Positions 48,879 to 60,480 of a DNA stretch of 64,000 bases are shown here, piece after piece. The notes below the pieces were generated by a model. It was given only the letters and a program-made list of their open reading frames with translations, was not told the origin of the DNA and did no database searches. A program made the translations under genes and the position numbers. Where the stretch lies: the NCBI RefSeq assembly GCF_009905375.1, contig NC_133649.1, positions 230,925,792 through 230,989,791 on the forward strand, given 5' to 3'. This DNA is from Apium graveolens (taxonomy: Eukaryota; Streptophyta; Magnoliopsida; Apiales; Apiaceae). Within the stretch, counting starts at the first letter, position 1. Each line of letters begins with the position of its first letter.

Positions 48879-49740
48879 TGTTGGTGAGACTGTGTAGCTG
48901 TATGAACAATTACATGATAACTCAACACGATAACAATATTAGAATAGGACAGGTTAATAATACTACGTCTACACAAGAAATCAGGAAGAATGAAGACAAG
49001 GCAAATACAAAGAATCAGAAGATTAGAAGAATACCTGAAGTCTGTTCATAAGTCACTGAAAGAAGTTCATTAATATGATCATGCCTCAGTGAAGAACAAA
49101 GGTTAAAGACTGTCAGGGTTTCATAAATGTTGAAGATTCAGTATAGAAGTGCTACCGGAAAATTTTAGTGTATTGGCATTGACTGAAGATAGATAGTGTT
49201 CGAAGCATAGGAATCTGAAGAATTGAAGACAGGGTATAGACAGAGGCTAATAAAGATGTTGTCTAAAGTACCAGAAAGGATTCCAGTGAAAGTGCAGTTG
49301 TTTATTGACAGTCAGTGTTTGAAGCAATAAAGTTGAGGCAAGCTTAACAATGTAATCAAGGCTATAATAAAAAGACCTGAATCGGGGTTAGTCGTCTCTG
49401 AACCAGACCAGTTGCATTAGGCATCAACAGCTCGTGAAAGGAATTTCGGTATTATTTTTAGAAGAATTGTTAAGTTGAGGAACATACTTGGATTGAACGT
49501 CTATCTGTTAAAGTACGAGAAGAGGTGCGCGGGGTATACAGCTAAATAGCTCAGGGGACTGGCATAGCTCAAAGTTAAATTGTTAAATTAAATAAATTTA
49601 TTTAATGGACTTTAATATAATTGATTTAATAAACTTAAAATGATTTATTGTACTAAACTTTAAAATAAGTTTATTTTATAAATCTAAATTAGTTTATTTA
49701 TATAAGTTATATTTAAGTTAATTTTATAAATGAATTTAAC

Positions 49741-49925
49741 TACAATTTAAAGTAAAAGAAAAGAAAACAAAAAAAGAAAATAAAAAGAAAAAGAAAACAA
49801 AAAAAGAAAGAAAGAAAAGAAAAACAAAAATGAAAGAAAAACAAAAAGAAAAAGGGAACAAAAAAAGGAAAAGCAAAAAAAGAAAAAACAAAATAAAATA
49901 AAAGAATAAAAAAAGAAATGAAAAC
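49741..49925 (+). repeat. Long A/G (purine) tract in Copia-C LTR
   Basis: About 180 bp composed almost wholly of A with scattered G and rare C. It generates a spurious Phe/Leu-rich ORF on the minus strand. Confidence 0.9.
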
Positions 49926-50502
49926 GTGTACATGTTAGTTTTTTTTTTGGTTTAGTACACTACCTGGTCGCCACACAAGTTAATTAAGTTTGCTTGTGTT
50001 TTGGTAATGTACTATTAGTAAACTAACTCACCAAAGAGCATATATACTCCCTCCTGTGCTTACTTGATCGCCACATAGTCTTCTCTCCTCAGCCACACAT
50101 TTTATTGGGTAAAGTCTACACTTTGCAGTAGAAGAGATTCAACCATTCATTTTTTTGGGGATTCATTTATGTTCATCTTCTCTCCCAAAAGACAAGTGAA
50201 AATGGCAGCAATGATTTACATAGAGGTTCAAGCTTCTTGAACATTTGTTTAACTTCTCACCAGAGTAACGTTATAATGCCCGATTTAATTTTTGTATATT
50301 CATAGGGGCATTATAATCGTTACCCGGTAATTAGATCCTATTACAAACAAAAGCTATATCATTGTATAGGATTTGATTTGTAAATCTTTGTAGAAGCTAG
50401 GAACTTTGTTGTTCTTAGATTGTAGCCGGTTAATTTATTTATCGGAGTGTAGCAACACCCTCGAGGATTTATATACGAATATATATTTCCCCGAATATCT
50501 TG

Positions 50503-50507
50503 TGTTC
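50503..50507. repeat. Target-site duplication tgttc, left copy (G3)
   Basis: tgttc is repeated at 54704-54708. Confidence 0.9.
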
Positions 50508-51702
50508 TGTAACACCCCCCAAATCCGGGGTCGGGGATACAAGTTGTCACGAGTTCCAATTCCCTTAATAACACCCAATCTTAATACACAATCAACTACT
50601 CTGTACTGTGACCCCACAATAAACACATACACACCACAAGTTATAGTCTCAGAGATGAATATCCAAAAATAATCACAAGTCGTTTTATTCCACAATTATA
50701 TGACAATACACCTTAAAAGGTTTTCTGGATAATTTACATTTTCTTTGCCATTATTACAATTCATAATATACATAAGTATGGTATATTATTAGTTGAAAAC
50801 TTAGCCTATTGGTAATTTCTACCTCAACTACAGCTGCCTCAACGCTTCCAGAAAGCTGCAGAACGTTTCCTATCCGCTTGCGAATTGGGAGCTTGGTCCT
50901 GTTCATCTTATCTATCTGATGTTGTGTGATGAAAGAAGAAAGCAAGGGTGAGCAGTAAGCCCACCAAAATAATATGTATAATGATTAACAATATATGAGC
51001 CTACTCATAATACTCATGAAAGTCGTGGTGAAAAGAAATGAACCAAGTTTGATATCTTAATGCGATGAAGTCGCAAAATATTCAGTATATATACATATAT
51101 ACTTTTCAAAATATTGGAAGTCCTCTTCCATGCATAATATACACAAAGTCCCAGTGTATAACTGTATATAAAATATCGTTGCAAGGTGATCTCATATATC
51201 TAACCTTGTCTCAACGTTTTTCTGAAAATCTTTGTCATTCATAAGACAATTATTAATTAGATATAAGTTTAAAGATGAAGTTACCAAATACTTCACTACA
51301 CTTATATCATTTATAAAGCTACTTGAACTACCATTGTTCAAAGTATAATGAGCTTTCAACAGTTCATCACATAGATGAGACTACAAGACAAGATTTGAAT
51401 AGATTAAATCTTTAAAATATTATTAAAGGAAATGAAGTTATGACATACTTCATTAAGTTCTGATATATATATATATATCCACATATACATCTTCCTTTAT
51501 ACATTTCCTGAAAACCTCTGCCATGTAAAGTATGAACAGAATTGCAATATCCAATAAATTTGGAAAGGAAAAGAATTTTGGCATAAACCAGATATCTTGC
51601 TGATCAGGCAAAGATACCCATAAGTAACCTTTTCTACTAGTAGATGGACGAATTCCCCACTGGTCATCACCCTGGTCGTAATAGGACCTTATGCTGGACT
51701 GC

Positions 51703-51780
51703 CACTCAGCCACTTATGCATTTGATGGACTCCCACTGAGCCACTTATACTATCATGGACGCCCACTGAGCCCATGTTGC
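51703..51780 (+). repeat. Three short tandem repeats (GCCACT-GAGCCACTTAT type) in G3
   Basis: The pattern gga-ctcccactgagccacttat recurs three times with about 33-bp spacing and mismatches. Confidence 0.7.
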
Positions 51781-52279
51781 TTATGCCGACTCAATAGATG
51801 GACTTACTTCCTGAACGTTGGGTAAGTAATCAATTCATTTACCAAAACTGCAACCTTGTTGCGAATATAAAATACACCACAGAGTCGGATCCCTCAGGTT
51901 TTGAGCGAGTATTTAAATCCCCTTAAAAAGGAAGATCTTAAATATAAAAATGAGTTTTGGGATCCGCTCTAACTTTTAAAAATCATTTTGAAGACTCGAA
52001 AACACTTTATAGAGTGTTGGAGTAAAGCTGATTTAATGAAGTAAATCAGTCCCCAGAATATTTAGAAAATGTCTGAATATTATTATTTAAATAATATTCC
52101 CATAAAGAATAATCTTTATAAAAATAATTGAAGTAGAAGTATTAAAACTTATACTTGAAACGAGTATTAAATAACCAAAGATATACTTATATGAAAGTAC
52201 TATCTTTATTTGAATAATCGAAAATAAGTTTGATTATTGACACCTTATTCTTTAATAAAATAAAGAATATATCTCAGCA

Positions 52280-52500
52280 AATAATCGGAGTCATAGATCC
52301 TCAAATGAATATTCATATAATATTCATTAAATAATATAAACTGAGTCATAAGCCCTCGAATGAATATTCAAATAATATTCAGATAATAAAATAAAAGGAG
52401 TCATAAGTCCTCGAATGAATATTCAAAATAATATTCATTTAATATAAAGGAGTCATACGCCTTCGAATAATATTCGAAATAATATTCAATAATAAAATAA
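52280..52500 (+). repeat. Degenerate ~60-bp tandem repeat in G3
   Basis: Four units of the type gagtcataagtcctcgaatg followed by aatattcaaataatattca. The inner part aatattcaaataatattca is itself nearly palindromic. Confidence 0.75.
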
Positions 52501-52554
52501 AGTTAAAGTTATCGAATAAACCTTATTCGATTAATAGTTTTGAAAACTATGACC

Positions 52555-52603
52555 ATATATATATATATATATATATAAGTATATATATATATATATATTT
52601 ATA
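52555..52603. repeat. (AT)n microsatellite in G3
   Basis: Two AT runs separated by AAGT and a short TTTA interruption. Another AT run lies at about 52770-52790. Confidence 0.9.
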
Positions 52604-54703
52604 TCCATATATACAGAATCTACTCGGGATCCTCGACTCCCGGTTTTAGAAAATATTTTCACCTTTGGGTCCCTATACTAAGGGTATATGCAAATTACCG
52701 CTATCCTCTAGCATAGGTATTATCAACTGAATCAACAGATATATATGGAAAGAATACGAAACAGGCATGCATATATATATATATATATACCATAGCAGCA
52801 TGCTTCAATATATTGCAACATTTGCTAATTAACCAACATGCATCTATCGCAAGATAATTCATATACATAGATACATCACAACAACAGTATAACGGGTAGA
52901 AAACTTGCCTGAGCGACTGGGGGTTACGAATGGCTCAGGACGAGTCTGGTAACCTATAAGCAACAAGTAAGTTGGAATTAAACCAAAGTCACTTGTAAAT
53001 CTATACTCTAACCAACTCAGACTCTAACGCTCGTTTTGCGCTCGCTGGTTCTCTTAAGTCACTCGAGTACCCTCGGCTCCACCATTTTTAATAATTTAAC
53101 CTTTACGAGTTATAAGGCGATTCCTTCGCGAGTGTCTTACCAACTGCCTAACACACTTACCATAAATGTTTCATACATTAATTAACCCTTTTTGGTCTTT
53201 AACCTATGTTTCAAAGTAAGGCGAGGGGAAAAGTTTCGTTCGCGAAACGCCGTTACTTGAAACGGTCGTTTCTCCTAAACCGTGCATCGGAATCGAATGA
53301 ACTACATATCAAAACGAAGCTCGTAACATGAGCTATCTAGACATGGCAATGGTCATAATCTAGCAGGGGGTTCTCGGGTCCTAATGTTATGCACAAAAAC
53401 AGTCTAAAGAAAATCGGACGTTACGACGGCTATGTTTACGCGATTTCCCAATTTTAAACCATTCAAAACCAACCCAATTCAACCTCAATCCAACATACAA
53501 CCAACATCCATCCTTATCACATCATAACAACCCCAACCAATTCAATTTTAACATTCATACTTATGCCTAAGCTTAACTTTAACCATACTTAAGTTCTTTT
53601 AATCAAAACAACAACATTTACCATTCCATTTCAATACCATTTCACTCCCAAACTCTAAATCACAAACATCAAGCTACAATATCACCCTAATAATCAAAAT
53701 CATCTTATAATACATAGGAATCTAGGGTTTGGAGATGATATACCGTCCTTGAAGTGGTGGGAGGAGCTAGGAAGCCTTAAGAAGCTTTGAGAAGTCTTAG
53801 GAATGCTTGGATCTTCAAGGAAATCAAGAAAAATTTCAAGTTAAAAACTTAAAAACACTATTCATAGTCTTCTTCTTTGATTAAATGAAGAAGATTGAGA
53901 AGGAATTAATGGCTTAAACTCATGATATAGCCCTAACTAAGCATAAAGATGATTAGGGAATTATTTTACCAATTTAGGAGGCTTGGATCTTGAGTTTTGA
54001 ATTTCTTCCCCTTTTGAAATAGTAAAAGCCGAGAGCAAGCTTGCTTGGAATGAGAGAATTGATTTTTTTTTGTGTTTTGATGAAATGATTTGCTTGGCTT
54101 GGTTGATTTGATTTTGTGTTTGATTTAGTCAATTACCTTGTTGCCCTTGAATTTGTGTGGTTCTCATTCAACCACACCTCCTTCCTTCCCATGTCATGCC
54201 TATGTCATGTGGTGATGTCATCCTTCCCTCCTTGTCCTCTTCTCATTGGTTGGGTGACATCACTCTCTCTAATCCCTTTGATTAACTTCCTAATTGTTTG
54301 CCTAATGACCGCTGATCTGTTATACGGTTCGCTTAACTTTCGTTCTCGTTTATCGTTTGAAGGATCATACCCGGGATCTTATTACTTAGGTTCCCATAAC
54401 CTTTCTCAATACATTATATTCCTTTTTATGATCCTCTATTATAATCCTTTAATTTAAATCCTTTTTATCCTGTTACCTTATACTCAATTCTCTCCGTATC
54501 TAGTGTATTTTCGGGAAAATTAGAGTGTTCGGATTTGGATTCTGACGATCTTTACATACACTTATATCCCATATAAAGTACTAATAAAATCTCAGAATAT
54601 CCATATCAGAACCCCTACATAGTGTGGCATGAAAAGTTTTTTCATTCAGCAAAAACACTATTCATAAGGGTTTCAAAATTTCCCAAAAATTGGGGTTATT
54701 ACA

Positions 54704-54708
54704 TGTTC
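54704..54708. repeat. Target-site duplication tgttc, right copy (G3)
   Basis: It matches 50503-50507. Confidence 0.9.
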
Positions 54709-54861
54709 CTTATTTTTATCGTCCCAAACACTATTCACCTCAAGAACACGAAACCACTAATCGAGCACTAAATCTATATCCGCTAAAGATTCGAAAGAAT
54801 TTTTAATTTAGTGATTATCGTATTCAACCCCCCCCCTTCTACGATAATTCGGGTCCTAACA
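54709..54861 (+). repeat. Copia-C 5' LTR, right segment
   Basis: It ends with TCTACGATAATTCGGGTCCTAACA-type sequence that aligns with the Copia-A LTR end. Confidence 0.85.
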
Positions 54862-54863
54862 AT

Positions 54864-54875
54864 TGGTATCAGAGC
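54864..54875 (+). other. Primer binding site of Copia-C
   Basis: TGGTATCAGAGC follows the LTR end at the usual 2-bp distance. Confidence 0.92.
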
Positions 54876-57533
54876 AGACTGATTGAAACACAAATCAGGA
54901 TCCGAAAATTAATTTATTTTATTAATTTGCATTTACATATATTTATTTTATAAATTTAATTTAGCAAATTTATTTTATAAATTTATTTAAATGAATTTAT
55001 AATTTAAACTTGAATAAGTTTATTTTATGAATTTATTTAAAATAAAGTTATTTTATAAATTTGAACTAAATAAATTTATTATTTAAATTTTAGTAAATAA
55101 AAATTATTAATCTAATTCTTTTTCAGGATTATTTAGCTGCCAATTTCAGAATATTTTGCTGCCATTTGTTCTCGACTATATGTATAAAATGGCTTCCAGT
55201 TATTAGTTTTTTTAAACAAAGGAGTTGTTTGTTTGTTTGTTTCGATCAGCAGTTTCGGACATGCTGTAAGCCACGCGCGGAGTGCAAGTACGCGCGGGCA
55301 AGCCTGTTGTTGTGCGATACGCGCGAGTCACCTAACATAACCGGACACGCGCCTAAAACATGTTCACCTATCCGCGGGGCCCATCTGAAATGTATTTTTA
55401 CTTCACGTGCCTAACACGCTCGAAACAAAGGAGGGAGAGGTCGCAATAAATAAAAGTTTTTTCTTATTGTCGGTTGTTTGATCGCCACAGATAATTCCAC
55501 TCTACTAGTTGCCCTAGGTACTTATCGCCACACACATTTAGTCACCACACAGATTATATATATCTAAGTCAAAGGCGGCGCACAGGCGGTATTATGAGTC
55601 GCCACACTAGCTTAAAAGCAATATACAGGGACAGTCGCGATTTAGTACTTAATTTTTTTTCTCCCTATTTAATTATTTTTGATTAATTTATTTTTCCATA
55701 TAATTTAAAATTCTTAAATTTAAATTTTTCTCAAATAATAATTTACATTTTATTTAATTTTTAAGAAAATTCAAAATTCTTCAAAATTAGATTTTACGTA
55801 AATATTTATTTTTTATTAATTTATTTTCTAAGAAAATTAAAAATACTGGAAATTTAAATTTCTCTTAAATATTAAATTAAGGGTACTCAAGTATTGGTAG
55901 ATTCAGGATTCCTCCGGGTTTTTAAAGTGGAATTTAATCTTTCGAAGAAAACGAAGACCATGTGCTATTTAGACGGAAAATTCCCGATCCGATGGAACCG
56001 ATTTCAAAACCTATAGACGAAAATTCTGGAAATTCCTCAAAGGCTTACTCCATAGGATACCACTAAGTTTTCAGACGCAGGAAATGAATGAAATTTCTAC
56101 GGGTACAATTTTTCTTGGAGATTTTAAGACAACTTTAATGATTCCAGATTGTACAGTCACACAGTGGTTTGTACCAATGCTACATTTATCAGGGAATCAA
56201 TGAGATCAAAGAGGCAGGAATCGTGGAGGTCATAGAAAATAGTAGGGACATACAGATATCTCAGTTACATGCAGTAAAATTGGAACCTCGGGACATAATG
56301 TAAGAGTTACTGATAGCTGAATCAGAAGAAACTCAGGTAGAAGTACTTGAGGGACTGGACATCAGGGCAGTGTTTCACATGTCAGGGAAGTTTGGTCGTA
56401 TCAGATTCACAAGGAATACATAATCTATATCCAAGGATCAAGCCTATCTATTCTGAAGTAGAGATTCTTACAGATTCAGTTCAAGAGGTGATTACAGACT
56501 GAGGTTGGGACATAAACAAGATTTGATAGCTACAGGTTTGACAAGCATTATGTGTCAAATAACTATCAGGGGTTTTGCTACAATAGAACAAGAAGCTTGA
56601 CAAACAAGGATGAGTAGGGATTCGGTTGAAGAGTTGAGACAAAAGTGGAATGTTTTCTTGGGGAAGCAGCCAGTCAAAACTTATAGTGCACGGGAAAGAG
56701 TTGGGATAGATCAGATGACGGGAATATTGAATATCTTGCTTTCATAGCAATCTCTGAAGATTATCCAACTCACATTTCTCAGGTTTTAATTTCTTGAACC
56801 ACTGCAATATTTTGCTCTCAATATTCAATGCATGATAATATTATAGTGTTTAAATGTTTAACACTCGCATAAGCATGATAGCATCACACATAGATAATGC
56901 TGAACTAGTTCACTAGATTATTTTTCTGGTAACTAGGATTGATGTTTAACTTGTGAATGTTACTTTAGATGATCTTAAATATGTGTTTGAATATTTGTTG
57001 GATATGATTAATTGCTTTAGTGAGATATATGTTTTCCAGCATATAAGACCTTTGTTTATGCTTACGCTCGGTATCCTAGTACAATGTGATTTATTTATTT
57101 GAACTGAATTGTTTGTTAAGATGTATTAGTTTATAATTGGATGAGATAGCTAGATGAAATTCTTCAACATGATTGAACTAGATAGAATTAGTGATTTATT
57201 TGTTAATTTTTTTTGTTCCATATCATGCCTATATTGCTTAATTCTTATGCGTAATGTTTCTGAATGAATGCCATATATTCTTAATACAATGCTTGCTTAT
57301 TTCAATACCATAAATGCATCTCCTAGAAGTTGCATCAATTGTAGAAAGCATGTTTATGATCAATAGGGAAAAGACTGCTAGTCTTCCTTATGTAAGGTTG
57401 GAATCATTTTTCTCCAAGCCTAGAGACAAATATGTCAAGGGTAGTAAAACGGAGAAAATGGTCAGTCAAAGATAAGAATTAGAATGATAAGGTTGTAGCT
57501 GTTGTTATCTCTATTTATAATAATATCTCTAAT
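54876..57533 (+). other. Copia-C leader and unrecognisable gag region
   Basis: AT-rich leader with a GC-rich patch (about 55260-55390) and more TCGCCACA-type motifs (near 55480-55610) next to ATTATATATATC. From 55900 to 57530 gag should lie, but no domain can be read with confidence. The 249-bp ORF at 55166-55414 has no recognisable homology and is probably chance. Confidence 0.6.
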
Positions 57534-60480
57534 CCATCTGGACCCAAACTGATAAGTTGGGTACCAAGAACTATTAATCCATTTGTGAGTGCAGGACATA
57601 ACAAGTTATTTGATTCATATGTATTCTTGGTAATTCATACTCAAGGCATATGATCAAAGAAAGAGCCTCACAATCAAATGTGATTGACAAAACTATTCCG
57701 TCAGTAATCTTTGGAGATGACAGCAAAGGCTTTTACTACGGGACAAGCTATACAGAAAAAGGGATGTCATCATGGATTAAACAATTGCTATCACTGATAA
57801 CAACTAATTGTTGGAGTTATTGATAATAGTTAAAGCAACTTCTTGCTGGAGAATCAAGGCATAAATCCTCTTATCAGACAGTTCTGCATCAAAGGACAAA
57901 ATGTCAATTCAAAGAAGGATTGGTGTCTCCTCTAAAGCAGGAAGGTTGAGAAGCTTGTGCTTCCTAGAGTAAGGAAAGGAAATGCTCGTGGCTAGACTGG
58001 AAACTCTGAAAAGGTGAAGTCAATGGTTTATACTATAAAGCTTCATCAAATTTTATCTATGGCATTAGAAGCTCTCACCCTTGAACATCAACTCAAGGAA
58101 CTCTTTTGTGAAAGGTGGTTTGTGAGAGGACTGCCTCATCTGGAATTTAGAAGATGATAAAGCTGAGGCATGTCAGAAAGAGGAGTCAAAGACAATATCA
58201 CATCAAAGTAAATATTTACCTTATTGATGATGGTTGACTACTCTTATGAAACAAAGTTTTTGTTCGTGTGTTCTCAAGAAAAAACATCACAGATGGTGAT
58301 TGATCACATCAAAGAAGATCAAGCTGGAAGCAACTGTAAAAGAAATGATCTTGTGGTCAGATAATGGGACTGAATTCAAGAAGCAGTTCTGATTAATATC
58401 TGTAACATCAAGAATATTTTGATAAATATTCAGCACTGGGAGCTTTGTATCAAAATGAAGTGGTATAAAGGAAGAACCAGAACTTGATTAAAGCAACAAG
58501 GACAATATCAAGCTAATCAAGACTTTCTAAATACCAAAGGGCTGGAGCAGTCAAAACAGTTTGCAACACGTAAGATCAAGCCTTGATCTGGATGTATACA
58601 TGAAGAGCACTAATGAGTTAATGGCCAGCATGAGCAAACACTGGATAACCTCTAAGACTTGTAAGGATATTCTTCATGGCTACTCAATGGAGATTATAAC
58701 CTAGAGGGCATTTGTGGTTGATCAACAGAAGATGATTGAAAGTCTAAGTGCACAGTTCAACAACTCCATGCTCCAAGCTGTTAAAAGAGAAATTAATGGT
58801 ATTAATGATTCATATCCAAGCAGTGGAATGGCAGTGTATAACACAACTCATTATTTCAATGAAGCCACTCAGCAAGGGTAAGGATTTTCAGGAAATCCCA
58901 GCAACAGCTTAGGGGGAGCAAAAGAAGAATCAACTAGTCAGACACAACACCACATTGAAAATCAGAGGACACTAAAGAACATCTGCTGAGACAAAGGGTT
59001 TGATGTCAATATTATTCCCAGAGTCTAGTTCTTAAGTAATCCAGATGGTGAAGTAATGATTAGCAGGGCTACTGAGTATGAATAATTATTTATCTAGTTT
59101 TCAATCTGTAGAAGAAACTAAGAAAGTTACAGAAGCTTTAATAGATATAGATTCGTTGGGTGATTGTAAAGCAAAATAAACTCAATCAGTCAACAAGCAG
59201 ATTGTAGGGAAGCTGGTATCCAAACCAAATGACTTTGTTGTAATTGGTACAAGGATAAACAGAAGTCAAACTGGATGACAATGACATTGTTACGAGGGAC
59301 AAGGACAAACTGGATGCTAGGTTATTATCAGGAAGCAGTATCTAACAGATAGCACCAGTGACGAGACTTGAGGATATTATGACATATTAGGCACCTAATA
59401 CACATTACACTTGGAATTGGACTCTAGTAGATGTGTACAAGTGCACTCCTGGTTGGTGAGTCAAAAGAGGAAGTTAATGCACCACAGTTCATGGACTTTG
59501 CAGTTGCAGATCTATTGGACCATGCATATCTCTTCTTCACAATCTCACTTCAGGTTGGTATGAACTAGTATACTACTCAAGCAATCGTCAAGGACATGGT
59601 ATGGCACTCTAACTGAAGTTACAATTTAATGTGAACTAGTAGAGTCGTCATATTAATATCTCTCGTATCACTAGGCACAAACATATTGTTTTATATGTGC
59701 AGTGATATAATGATAATGTTATATGTTGGTCTACTAACAAAGTCTTGTGCAAGATTATTTGCCAAGTAATTGCAGAGTAGGTACGGAGGAGCATGTTGCA
59801 AAGGTTACAATTCTTTTTGGAATTATTTCAAGCAAGCCATTAGGATAATTCTTTTAGGAGCTCAAGCAAGCCAAAAGAACAATTCTTTTAGGAGCACAAG
59901 TAAACCAAAAGGATGATGGCAATACAAGTAAGTATAAGGATCTTTTGAAGATGTAAAATTTGGAAGATTCTGAACATGCCAAGACTATTTACCAACAGAA
60001 ACCACTAAAGCTTGATCAATGAAACTCAGGTATAATGACAAGCTATAGAGGTATGACGAGCTCACTCTTTTACTCAAATGCTAATAGACAACATGTAATA
60101 TTCTCAAGATGCCAAAGTGCAAGATTTCAAGTGGATCCTAGAGAATCCAATCTTATAACTATTAACAAGGTTATTAGATATCTTAAGGGACTACCAACTC
60201 TTGGAGTAAAGTACCCTAAAGATATTATGCTTGACATGTTTGGCTATATAAATACAAATTATGCAAGTTGTAAAAAAGACAGGAGAAGCATCTCTGAAGC
60301 TGTCAACTTAAGTGACAGGAGAAACATCTCTGAAGCTGTCAACCTAAGTGACAGGAGAAGCATCTCAGTAAGTTGTCAACTTCAAGGAAGAGGATTGATT
60401 TCCTGTTATGATGAGAAATAACTTCAAATCCAACAACTCTGTGGAACACTCTATGACAAGGCACCTTCAAACCAGGTATC
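57534..60480 (+). pseudogene. pol: Copia-C gag end and pol relic
   Basis: PSGPKLISWVPRT at 57534-57572 marks the gag tail. A protease-region relic at 57620-57760 includes FGDDSKGF. The GAG-pre-integrase relic is near 58040-58160. The integrase relic is near 58250-58420, with SDNGTEFK. The RT N-terminal relic is near 59110-59360 (KKVTEALIDID, and GTR where A has GTKW). The RNase H relic is in 60035-60421 (ARFQVDPRESNLI, IRYLKGLPTLGVKYPK). Many stops and frameshifts; no function possible. Confidence 0.78.
60278..60385 (+). repeat. 36-bp coding repeat, two full and one partial unit
   Basis: 60278-60313, 60314-60349 and a partial unit from 60350 begin gacaggagaa and carry the RNase H DRRSIS block. 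Copia-A has a single copy at this point. Confidence 0.88.

Larger units (their letters stand above)
48879..50507 (+). repeat. Copia-C 5' LTR, left segment
   Basis: 1.63 kb of LTR before the G3 insertion. It contains a purine tract (49741-49925), TCGCCACA motifs near 49969 and 50068, and a TATATAC box near 50041. The remaining 153 bp are at 54709-54861. Confidence 0.82.
50508..54703 (-). mobile_element. G3: 4.2-kb solo LTR related to G2
   Basis: Ends are TGTAACACCCCCC and GGTTATTACA, with flanking tgttc. The terminal sequence CCAAATCCGGGGTC is shared with G2 LTRs, and the length is similar (4196 against 4441 bp). No primer site, polypurine tract or second LTR copy occurs inside, so a solo LTR left by LTR-LTR recombination is the simplest reading. 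The strand is set by analogy with G2. There is no coding content. Confidence 0.82.

Noticed and set aside
49736..49933. Minus-strand Phe/Leu-rich ORF resembling a membrane protein
   Set aside because: It is the complement of a low-complexity A/G tract.
50508..54703. G3 as a complete short LTR element
   Set aside because: No internal second LTR copy, primer site or polypurine tract was found; solo LTR fits.
55166..55414. Cys-rich 82-codon ORF in the Copia-C leader
   Set aside because: No family resemblance, it lies in an untranslated leader, and its composition follows the GC-rich patch.
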